Assembly (NCBI GenBank): GCA_016165875.1
Contig: JABBOT010000015.1
Coordinates: 6,677,999-6,741,998 of the forward strand
Length of the DNA stretch: 64,000 bases
Origin: Acanthopleura granulata
Lineage: Eukaryota > Mollusca > Polyplacophora > Chitonida > Chitonidae
Direction of reading: 5' to 3'
The notes beneath the pieces were generated by a model, which saw nothing but the letters and a program-made list of their open reading frames with translations, ran no database searches and was not told the DNA's origin. The translations under genes were made by a program, and so were the position numbers. Positions 1 to 12,300 of this stretch are shown piece by piece (the first letter of the stretch is position 1; every line of letters begins with the position of its first letter).

Positions 1-360
1 ACCTGCCTACATCAGAACTTGCGTACAGATTGATGAATTTTTCTCTGGTTTGCACGAGGCCCAATAATTCTGACAGTTGTGCATTTACGTCAACGTAAAA
101 TTACGGGTTCTCCCTTGCTGGGGACAATCAGTTAAGACCCAGCCATGTAGGCTCTACAAGTCGCGTCACTAGTGCCAAGTTGCCGAATATATTAATGCGC
201 TTATAGGACGTACCTCTGGATACCATCAGTGAAATGAGGCAGTTTTGCGAGGCAAATTGCTAGTAATTGGCGATTTTAGACGTGATAGAGGGCAACAGAT
301 GTCATCCTGTATTTCGCGTGGTACCAGCAGTTGGTGAGTTTGGTGAGGCCGTTACTTTAC
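1..360. other. Gene A intron 13 (partial)
   Basis: Lies after the exon 13 donor on the minus strand. No sequence resembling gene B exon 14 is present, so exons 14 and 15 are beyond the left edge. Confidence 0.7.
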
Positions 361-3300
361 CTCCCTTTCCAGAAGTGCAAGCCATGACAAGCCAGGCCAA
401 TCCGAGCGCCCACACCGTCCTGGACACAGTATTGTACAGGGCGCTGACGTCTGACGTCAACGGTTCTGTGTTGAAGTGTCCATACAGGCCATAAAGTACA
501 GCCAAGTTACACGTGAAAGCCAACACCCAGCCCAAGGCCACACATTTCTAGACGGAAAATTGAAACAAAACTGGCGATAAGGCGTTGCCAACTGGATATT
601 AAGCAGCCATGCATTCACCATACACAAATATACACGAAGAACTCTATTAAGCACTCCCTCTGGTTTTCACTGTGATGATTCTGTACACATGCTATTAATG
701 TTCTTCCTTGTATGTATGTATGTATTTCTATTATCACTGGTTTAGATGTGAAACAATGGCTTTACAAGTATGGTTCTGGGATGAGCAGAGCTAAAACAGT
801 AGTTGAAATTACTTAATGAAAACGTTATTTGGTACCTCGTAAAACATTTTACGTCAGTATCGGGTGTATCCACCGTGTGTCTGGATGACAACCTGAACCC
901 TTCTCCTCATACCACCTGTCAGCCTCCTTCGACTCAGAAGGGGAAGCCACCGCCATTTCTCGTTCAAGGCAGCTTCCAGTTGGGCCAGATTATGTACAGG
1001 TGGATCTCCTGCTTGCACACGACGACCAATCATGTCCCAGGCGTGCTCGAGAGGGTTAAGATCGGGGCTCATTACAGGCCACGGAGTCAGGAGGTTGATG
1101 TGGTATGATGAGAAGGGTTCAGGTTGTAATCCAGACATTTAATTAAGAGATACGCAGTGTGTTTTTAATACGAACCCAATATATGGCTTTAATAGAACAT
1201 CTCCCACAAAGGTTATATTTATTTAATTATTCCGGTGGTGTTTTACGCCGTACTTCTCACTTATACAACGGCGGCCAGAATTATGGTGGTAGGAAGAGCC
1301 ACGACTGTCCGCTGGCAGTTGGGTTGCTGGCGGACTTTCCCACGTACCACAGAAGTGGAAACGGGTACGAAGTGGACTTTAACTCACATCGTTCACACTG
1401 GTGTGAACCTCCTAGGTCATTGTGCTGCGCTAACAGGCTAACTACTTCGGCCATCGAGGTCCCCCAAAATAAGATTACTTTATAGCGACACTTCCATTTC
1501 ATCCGAAAAGCCTCGTCACGTCGGTGACAATTGCTTTTGGACTTCCAAACGCCTTAGGCCAAGGGGCTAGTTTCTGTCAGAAACAATTGGTGAGCTCGAC
1601 GGCTAAGGATACAAATTAGCTTTTAATTTACACGTTTGTAAAAATATAAAGTACGCCTTTTATCGCCTTGCAAATTATAAAGTCAAAACTGACTCGGTAT
1701 CTCCGAATTCATCACCGATCCGATTTTCGCTGTAACCATGTTACAAAACCTTATATATATGTATATATATGGACATACCTTTGTGAAAGAGATCTTTGAA
1801 CCCGTCCTGTACAGTATGTAGCCCACAGCCATCCCGACTAGGTATGGTCCTATACGACAGTACGGCTTCTCGTAGTACAAATCCTGGTAGAGGTTTGGTT
1901 TTCTATAAAAATGGAAGGAGTAAGTACATACATTAGTAAAATGTTGATGTGAACCCAAATATTTGTAGCTGATTGTAATTTCCCTTCTTGATGTGAAAGT
2001 TTTGCCATTCTTAGTTTCCAGTTTATTAAATAATCTTCTTGAAGGATGTCTGAAAAAGCTTTTACTTCTTTTCTTTGAACTTTGTTTACGCCGGCTGTGC
2101 AACTTTTGTTATCGTTTATTTATTTAGTTACATTATTTATTTATATATTTATTTATCTGAGCGGTGTTTACGCCGTAGGCCTACTCGTGAATATTTCTCT
2201 TGTACGACGGCATCCATCAACATTGTGGGAGGAAACCGCTCAGAGCCCCGAAAAAACCCTCGACCACCCGCATTTCTATTTTTAAAACCCGGTATAGTCC
2301 TATTATATCGTTTTAGTTGCACTTAGGTACATTGTCTGCGTCTTATCACGAGATTTGGGCCCACATGTAGGAAGCCCTCTTAACGTTACGAACACTTAGC
2401 TACCATGACGTGTTTGTGACGTTAACAGGGCTTCGTGCAAGTGGGCACAGGCTTTAAAGATAGCCACCATAATAAATCGGTCCAACAAAACGGCATCGCA
2501 AAGGCAGGGATGAACGACGCACTACGTAGCGTAGGACACAACTACTAAATTAGGCAGAAAATGTCGTCATAATAACGCATTATTGATTTATCTATTTATT
2601 TAATTGGTGTTTTACTCCGTACTCAAGAATATTTCACTTATACGACGGCGGCCAGCATTATGGTGGGGAGGAAACCGGGCAGAGCCCGGGGAAACTCACA
2701 ACCATCCGCAGGTTGCTGGCAGACCTTTGCACTTACGGCCGGAGAGGAAGCCAGCATGAGATGGACTTGAACCCACAGCGACCGCATTTGGTGGGAGGCT
2801 TCGGGTCATTGTGCTGCGATAGCGCGCTAACCGACTGAGTCACGGAGGACCCTAATAACGCACTAGATTATCCACAGCTTTCTTTACTGATGAATAGTCT
2901 GTCTTTGTTATTCTGAAGAAGCCCAACACATTGTATGTATGTTTTAAACTAACGACAATGTGAGAATTAGGGATTTCATTGCCCATACCAACAGGTAATG
3001 TTGAACCACGATATTTACAGTGACGTACGTAAAGTCTTGATGGAGGTCATTTCCGGTGGGGGGAAGCTTGTTAACAGAGCTGACCACCCCCGTGGTAATA
3101 AATGAACCCGTCAGGAGAGTCATGAGAACTGCGGCGCCGACAACCTTTGATCTGAATAGAGAAAAGGAAAACAACAACAACGTGTCGCATAATTACAGTC
3201 AAACATAACACAAATCACTGAATATTGCATTACGCTGATGCGGGTATTGACGCCAAAGGATTGCTGAGGCTTAGTCCCTTTGTATTGTTTTCATGTGATT

Positions 3301-6300
3301 GGTTATTCAATATGACGAAGAAACAGGGTTTTGAGTAATTCCAGACCTCTAATAAATTGTTAGTAACATCACGGCCTTTTTTTTAAACAAAAGTCAGCGT
3401 AAGTCATGGTGCTAGGGGGTGTGTAAGATGCTACTTTTTAAGCAAGTGGTTAGTGTATGTCCTATATATATGTCGGTGTATCCCATTTATATTACTCCTG
3501 ATGATGACAAAATAAGTTGCTGAAATACCGAGTCAAAATGAAGCTTTCGTGTTTTCGCAAATGCTACTTTAAACTCATGTGTATCTATACTGGACTATGT
3601 AGTTAACCTGTGTACCATAGAAGCCTCGTACTTACAGTTAGACTGCCCAAGGCTATTCCTTTGACCATTATGAGAGTCAAACTAATTGCCAAAAACATAC
3701 CAATGTGATAACTACGAGTCAAGCTGGACACCAAACATACCATCATGCAGGCCATTTTGACAGCTTACCTGTACAGGGTTATCAGCACCAGAGGACTGAT
3801 GACGTAAAACTGCATGTCGTTAGCCAAGTACCACGCCCAGGACATACACTGTAATGCAACTGAAATTATTATCTTTTGCGGATCATTCATAAGCTGTGTC
3901 GTATGATGAGCGGCATTGATTTATGGGATGACATATCCTTTCTAGCCCCATGGTCTTTCGCGTAAAGATATGGGTCCAGGTAAGACACATCTCTCAGAAG
4001 TTTCACCACCAACCTGCGGATGGTCATGGGTTTCCCGCGCGCTCTGCCCGGTTTCCTCCCACGATGATGATGGCTGCTGTCGTATAAGTGAAATATTCTG
4101 TAGTTTGTCGTAAAACACGAATCAAAATAAAATAAAAAAATAATAAACACATACCTCGGGTTCTGTCATGTTTAATTTAGACCAGTCCTATGTGGGTAAA
4201 TTCCCATCGCGTCAGTTATATTTGTTATGTGTCAAGTCAACAGATGGTGATGGTATGAAAAGTTTACGCTGAAAGGCTACTGAGTTTGTCATAATCATAG
4301 GCGAAATGTCAGGGACTCAGGAAACTGTGAGTGATGCACCATGGACGTTGCTAGGTACTCCTCCCAGCCTCTGGCACAGAAACGCCCATATTTTATCGGG
4401 CAACCTATTTCAATGTTTTTAAGGCTGCAAGATTTTTATGGCACATGTGGCGGACACAGACGAAGTAGACAGCAAGGAATTCCAACAAAAGCACAAAAAG
4501 TACACATAAAAACAAGAGCACCTGATCATTTAAGTCTAGATGCTTTAACATTACAGGCTTGGATGACAAGCTCGGGATTTAGTTCAGTTCAAAATACTTT
4601 ATCTGTATTTTTTCCAAGTTGTCAACTTGAAATCGATACCGTGTCAGACGTCACAAGGACTCGCATAAAATACACAGGATTGAGTGAATCGTGTTTGACT
4701 GCCGAAGGTCATTATGTTTTAACAGAGCTACGTGGGTTTCCTTCAAATACCGGTTATGCGCAGTGTAAACATCTATCTAGCTTATCTACCAAAATCTGTG
4801 CGTCACAGGTGGGGATTTTCCTCAGTTATCACCATTTAATAAGCGACAAATTCTTGAGTCTCAGAACACAATCACACAAATAAATAAATACATTACCATA
4901 GCATGGGATGTGGAAAAAGTATACATGAAAATTCGTCAGGAAAGGTTTTAGAGGAACGTACCCCAGTGTTGAAAGAGAAGAAGTTGTTGATGTACAGTAA
5001 ATTTTTCCACCAGGAATCCCTGCAGTAGTTGATCTCTAACCCCTGCTGAGGCCAAATGGGACCATCTCCAAAATACTGGAGAAGGCAAATGTCCACCATC
5101 ATGACCAACATATATGCTGGAGTCAACCTAAATCAGAAAGAGACTAATGTTTACAGGAAAAATTACACTTTGGGATTTCTGATAGGTCAAAATTTAAACC
5201 TTCGTTATTATCAACCTGTTACATCTACTCAGTCGTACTTTTCTAGATTCACAAGTAGTAATTAGCGTTTGTGATGTAAACTAAATGTTTGATAGAGTCT
5301 TCGTTATGAAATGCATTTTGCAAACAACTGTATCAGAGAAATGAAAGAGAAATAAGACTCGCTATACATACACGCTATGAAGTCTATCTGGATGAACAAA
5401 TATAGGCTTTGAGACGTAGGTGTTTACAACAAAATCACAAGAGGTCAAGAACTGAGACGTCAAAAGGGACACATTGACACTTTCTGTTGGACTTACACCT
5501 AACACGAACTTAGCCATGTCAGCATACCTCCAAAATCTGTGGAAATAGAACATCGCCCAGTTAATCCGGCCCTTACTTTTGTCCATTTCCTTAAAGGTGA
5601 TATATGCCACGAGTAGGCCACTGCAACCAGTATGAATATATTATGTTTTAGACACATTTATTGTTGCCCGAATCAATTTATTTATTTACTTAATTCAGAT
5701 TAGGTATATGGGTGAATAAAGTAGTGCGAGTGTCCGGATTAAGCCACTTCCCTTCGAGTACCCTACCTGATAATCCTTCTAACTAAACCCTGCAGACAAG
5801 GCGGGATTCGAACCTTCGATCTCCCTGGTGAGGGGCCAAGCTGGAGTGACCATTGTTCTCTTGCAGTGCAGGATTAGCCCTAAAGTGTTACCAGTTTGGC
5901 CATGTGATCGCAATGTCAGAAATGAACAATACACTACACAGCTTAAGCCCAAATTGCTATAGGCAGGGAACTTTGTGCATTTTGGGACGAGCATCTCAAC
6001 TACGCTATAAAGATCCAGTCCCTACCTCAGGAAGAAAAACGTATCTACCGAGAAGGTCCCATTCACAACGGCCTGAAACGTCCATCGCTTGAAGATCACA
6101 GGCCCATAATCCATCAGATTATCTAAATACATGCAAAACAAAAATTATAACAGGACAAGGAAAACTGTCTGTTTTTGAAAAGCATTATTCAGGTTCAAGG
6201 CAGGTCACGTTTACAGGCGTTTGAGTAATTGAAAACAAAAGCAGATTCATAACCTGTGTGTGCTACGATCATCATCCCCATTCATATCATTTCGTCAGGT

Positions 6301-9300
6301 AATATGTTGTACAATTTTGCATCACTTTTTAATGAAAGTGCTCAGACGACTTACATACTGTCAAGACACTATCAGCGTGATTGTGTACACAATGTAACCC
6401 ACATACATACTCACCAGAGTACGACGTAAAAATACAAGCATACATACATATACCTACATGCTCAGTAGACACTTTCAGCGGGACATTACCAGCATGACTA
6501 CATATGTGTGACCCAAACACACACTCAAACAGACCCACTGCAGGCGTATGACAAACATACGTACTCACCAGACAATATCAACATGATTACACACGTGGGA
6601 TCTAAATACATAGGCACCAGATACTATCAGCGTGATTGCATACGTGTGACCCACGTTCATACTCACCACACACTATCAACATGATTGCATACGTGTGACG
6701 CACATTCATACCCACCACACACTATCAACATGATTGCATACGTGTGACCCACATTCATACTCACCACACACTATCAACATGATTGCATACGTGTGACCCA
6801 CATTCGTACTCACTACACACTATCAACATGATTGCATACGTGTGACCCACATTCATACTCACCACACACTATCAACATGATTGCATACGTGTGACCCACA
6901 TTCGTACTCACCACACACTATCAACATGATTGCATACGTGTGACCCACATTCATACTCACCAGACACTATCAACATGATTGCATATGTGTGACCCAGGAT
7001 AACCCAGCTCATGCTCAGGAACCGGATGCCATGTAAGCAGGTCAGACTTCCGGGGACTTGCGCAGTGCTCAAAATCTTGCTCCCGTTTGTATAAACTGAA
7101 AACGCCACCAAACATCTAACCAGAATGCCTACAAAACAAGCAAAATTAAGCCGTGGAATGATTCAACATGAATTGTATTTTTCATTCTTTTATGCCCGCA
7201 ATATTCAGCGTTTTACATCTTAAATAATCTTATCCATGTCCGTAGGCCAAGCTTATACTTGTCCGCATTTCTGGTGCCAGAAAAGAAACTTGATGTGATG
7301 ATTGGCAATAACATGTAAATTAAATTATGTTATATTAACAATAATTATAAAAATATATTTCTTGTTTTTTTGTTTTTTTTTTACTTCTTGCAAAATCTCA
7401 TGGCATGTAAAACCAGATTTTGTTTTTGCCAAAAATACTGATGCACCTAGCACCACCCTTTAGATTCCGTAGTTGTTATGCTGTCTGTTCGTTTTGTCCA
7501 TCAGCATCACATGTGACCAAAGAAGCACTGTTCGTCAAAGCATTTTTCAACGTGTGGTCTAACCTATATATTCAAAATTCGATAAAATGTCTACAATGGC
7601 TCTGTAAGCGGTTTGAAATTTTTGAACTCAAGGCTATAATTAAACACGATTACATAGCTGAAATCTTCGTTCACTTTTTTACTCAACACTTTCATTCCAT
7701 TTTATAATAAGTAGTTTCTTTTCTTAATTTGTTTTTATCGACTGATCTTTTCCTGGAGTTTCATCTACCCTCAACGTAACAAAAATATATTGATTTATTT
7801 ATTTATCACGTGTATCGCCGTAAAGAATTACTCTGAGTTTTCAGAGTAGGACACCGCCTACACAATTTTTTACCTGACAAACCTGACTTAAATGTTGCAC
7901 AATGCAGCCAGACCTGAATTCGAGTTTAGGTCCGTCTTCATTGGTCTGGGTCTACTGAATGAGCATAACGTTTAACCCGAACAGCAGGAGAATTACTACC
8001 TTTTTTTGTTTATTTCACGAACCTGGTTTTGAGGGTGCCTGTGTAATCTCTGCCCCACCCGAGTGCTCGTTTAGCAGAGCTGTCTTCTCGTCTGGTGGGT
8101 ATCTGTCTGAACCCTTCTCACAGGATCTTAGACAGGCCAGGATTTGGAGGACACAGACATCATAGACGGTGCCCACCAGAAGGAGAAATCCGATGACCGA
8201 ACAAATCACACTGAAAAAACAACACAACGTACTAGTGGACAACACTCGACGACCAAAGCTATCAGAGTGAAAACAACACAACGTACTAGTGGACAACACT
8301 CGACAACCAAAGCTATCAGAGTGAAAACAACACAACGTACTAGTGGACAACACTCGACGACCAAAGCTATCAGAGTGAAAACAACACAACGTACTAGTAG
8401 ACAACACTCGACGACCAAAGCTATCAGAGTGAAAACAACACAACGTACTAGTGGACAACACTCGACGACCAAAGCTATCAGAGTGAAAACAACACAACGT
8501 ACTAGTGGACAACACTCGACAACCAAAGCTATCAGAGTGAAAACAACACAACGTACTAGTGGACAACACTCGACGACCAAAGCTATCAGAGTGAAAACAA
8601 CACAACGTACTAGTGGACAACACTCGACGACCAAAGCTATCAGAGTGAAAACAACACAACGTACTAGTGGACAACACTCGACGACCAAAGCTATCAGAGT
8701 GAAAACAACACAACGTACTAGTGGACAACACTCGACGACCAAAGCTATCAGAGTGAAAACAACACAACGTACTATTGGACAACAATCGATGGCCCACTTA
8801 ACAGAGTGAAAACAACACAACGTACTAATAGGAAAAAAAAAACGGACGAAGGCAGATATCACACCCAAAACAACAAAACTTCTCATGGACAAAAACTGAC
8901 GACCGAACTTATAATTTCATTGGATTTTGATTGGTGTTTTACGCCGTACTCAAGAATGTTTCACTGATGGTGGGGGGAAACCCACAACGCTGGTTGCTGC
9001 CAAACCTTCCCACATACGGCCGGAGAGGAAGCCAGCATGAGCGACCGCATTGGTGGGAGACTCCTGGGTCAATAACCGACTGAGCCACCGAGACCCCTTA
9101 TCACACTGAAAACAACATGACATACTAGCAGATCTACATCGATGACCGAATTTATCACACTCAAAACAAGACGATGTATTGGTGGACAAAAATTGACGAC
9201 CGACCTTATCACATTGAAAGCATAAAAAACTGACCAGTATATAAAAACCCGGAGTATGAAACAGACCGAACTGATAAGGTACATGTAAAAAGCAAGCTTT

Positions 9301-12300
9301 TAGCAGGGTCTAAACCACGATGACCGGATATAATATAAGGCAAAATTTGATGACCAAGCAGCCAAATGTGGAAGGAAAGCATTCCGCCCGTAGAGAAAAA
9401 GCCATGAATGTTTCAAGATACTACATTATAAGCCAGACGACGAAAAAGTGATCTGTACATAAAAAAATGAGGACTAAACATATTATGGGAAAAGTTAGCG
9501 AACTCTAGGCCTACAAAAATTTAACATTAAACATACCGCATTAAAAACAAACACAAATCAATAAAATTTTACATATTTGAAAAAAAGCCGACAAAAGGCA
9601 AATGCCATTATAGGGTGTGCTTCACAGAAAAAGTACCAATTAGTACATAATGACGACTAAACAAACTGGGCAAGCACTAGCTGGTCAAATCCGATGGTCG
9701 AACCTAATCCCACACAGTATAAGCTTCGCTTTTGAGGTTCCAGGCGTTCATATTTCCTGCACCCATAAAAATCACCTTCGTATACATAAGAGAAAAATTC
9801 TTGTGTACGGCGCCAAACAAACCTGAATGTTCCGTTGGCACTTACATGGCTGCTATTGCCCGCCCGTCGGAAGCTAGATCCAAGTGTTCAGGACAGCTGA
9901 CCGAAACAGGCGGTGCTGACGTGTTTAGGGGAAGGAGCGACATGGCTGCAAGGATAACGGCATAACTGGTTTAATTTACTATCGACAAGTGCTTTTTTTG
10001 AAAATAATGATGGCATCTTCAAGAAATACTGTTGACGGCCATATAGAGAGCAAATGTATTTAAGCTGACCCATCCGAGGCAAACACCGGAGCAATGGTAT
10101 GGTGATATCAAATACTGGACTAAAAAAAATAGGAAATATGAAGATACCTTACACTAATAAACCACCCTATATACGACTGTAGAAAATACCTAATTTGCTT
10201 AATTTGGTAACAGGCAATGATGAGAACCCGTGATCTATATAAATACCGATACAGACTTTAGCAGAATTGAGCTGATGTAAACATAACACCTGATGACGCT
10301 AAAGGTTTTTGCTAAGATATTCATTAAATACATGTACATTGTCTGATGTATGAAATTGCATTATAGATCATTCTGGATGCTACTGGTCATTCTACATGGA
10401 CGTGTATATAAATGTTACTCGAAATCTTAGGTTATGGCTTCTAATGAAAAACTCGTAAAACTCCATCCCGGCTAGAACAAATGGGTACCAAGCCGTGTGC
10501 TCCTTTGTTCTTTCTTGGATCACGTCAGACTTACGGTTGCACGTGTGCTCAGAAAGCACTAAGGTAGCACACAAACACTGGCGCGTCACAGCAGAAAGCG
10601 ATGTGTTTCTCTGCGATTTGAACCCTTTTGTGTAGGACGTCAGAGTCTCCCATGAACATAATCAATTTAAGTATTTCCAAGAATTTCAAGGACCAGTTTT
10701 TCGTTTACTAATTTTAATTTAAAACTTGTCAGTATCATTTATGCATCTTACCTCTATCGAGAAGCCCTATGACGTCACGCTGAGAGCACGAGCGCGGTAC
10801 ACACATTCCAATCATCAAGCCCATTGACATGAAACTGGGTGCCTTTTCACAGAACAAAGAAGACAACTGTTTCTAGGATAAACTCTCGTTTCACAAAACC
10901 TCACACTGTTTCGTATTAGCATCTGGCATCCAGGGAATGTCTGCTACAGGAGGCTTTCTGTTTATTTATCTATTATTCATTTCATTGCTCACTTAAACAA
11001 CCGACCTTTGACAAGCTAGTCCTGAACTTTTCCACACGTGAAATACAGACATTGACGCATGCGCCATATTGCTGAAAATCAAGCTGTTTTCAGCTAATGT
11101 TAGATAGCGCAAAAGGTCATTCGCCCACATACTGTCATGTAGCCTCGACAAGCATTGAAAATCTACCATTTCATTGTGCAAGCCTTGTTTTGAACCCGCA
11201 AACCACTAACAATCACACAATTAGGGTTGGCCACCTATCCAATGCCACCTGAACGTTAAAGGGACTATACTTAGCCTAGTGTAGTTATTATAGGTTACAT
11301 ATGCCCAGTTCGACCAGTTTGGCTCCAAATTGATGAGTGCTGGAGCACCGATTGGATAATACTGCCACACAGAAAGTCTAAGTTGTTGATACGCTGTAAA
11401 TTTCTAAACTGTTATTTTACACCCAGTTAAAATATATCTCTTTGCCAGGGGGACTACCCAATCCACCTGGAGGTAACCAAGAGGACAAAATGCTATTACT
11501 TCACTTCCAGGAGCAACAGCTCAAAACATGTTGGTCATGCTACGTTGGTTTTTTTATATGATGTGGAGAAAAGTCGAAGCTGTGTGTGATGGCATGGCAT
11601 ACCACCATTCGAAAGTTTGGGGATATATATTTTAGGGGCTGAAGTTGACAAATTTACTACATAAATAGTAAGGAGAACCAATGCGCTCGTGTAACGTATA
11701 AAGTCACCTGCTGATTAGGGGAATCCCCGCCTGTTCCGCCAAGCGGTATTTGCGCTGCACAGTACCGGGTCGTCAAGGTCCTCTGTTGGCCGTATGATAT
11801 GTTGAGGGTAGCGGAGATTTTCAGACACTCAGTATATGACCCTAACCAAAACCTGTTCCCAAACAACACTCCACTGGGTAACTTCCCTTGAGAGTCCAGG
11901 ACTGTAATTAATTCATTAATTAATTGTTGTAAGTATGTACAGGTGTTGCCTTGCGTGTGTATATAAATATAATATATTGATATATTGCGTATTTATTTAT
12001 GTGTCTTTAAGCTTTGTATAAGACAAGAATCAGCTTTGATTTGTTTAATATCTTAAAAGAGGGAGATTTTGAGCCATAATTATTTATTTATTCGGTTGGT
12101 GTTGTACGCCGTACTCGATATTTCAGTTATACAACGGCGGCCAGCATTGTGTTGACCAGCAACCAGGCAGAGCCCCGCAGACACCCAAGGCCATTGGCAC
12201 ATAGCTGGCAGACCTTCCCACGTACAGGCGGAGAGGAAACCGAAGTGAAATGGACTTGAACTCACAACGACGGCATTTGTGACAGGCTCCTGGGTCATTA

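Noticed and set aside
4341..4883. 180-codon plus-strand frame
   Set aside because: Lies antisense in gene A intron 9, has no recognised domain, and its composition looks like noncoding sequence. Kept as unproven.
5795..5870. tRNA gene (minus strand, perfect GGTTCGAATCC box)
   Set aside because: No matching A box or acceptor stem; probably a tRNA-derived repeat fragment.
8144..8809. 221-codon plus-strand frame with an 18-residue repeat
   Set aside because: It is the antisense of the 54-bp minisatellite, open only because the unit is divisible by three; there is no other gene signal.
8223..8835. CRISPR-like regular array
   Set aside because: Units are contiguous with no unique spacers, the genome is eukaryotic, and there are no cas genes.
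8206..8892. 228-codon minus-strand repeat frame
   Set aside because: Another frame of the same minisatellite, out of frame with exon 5.
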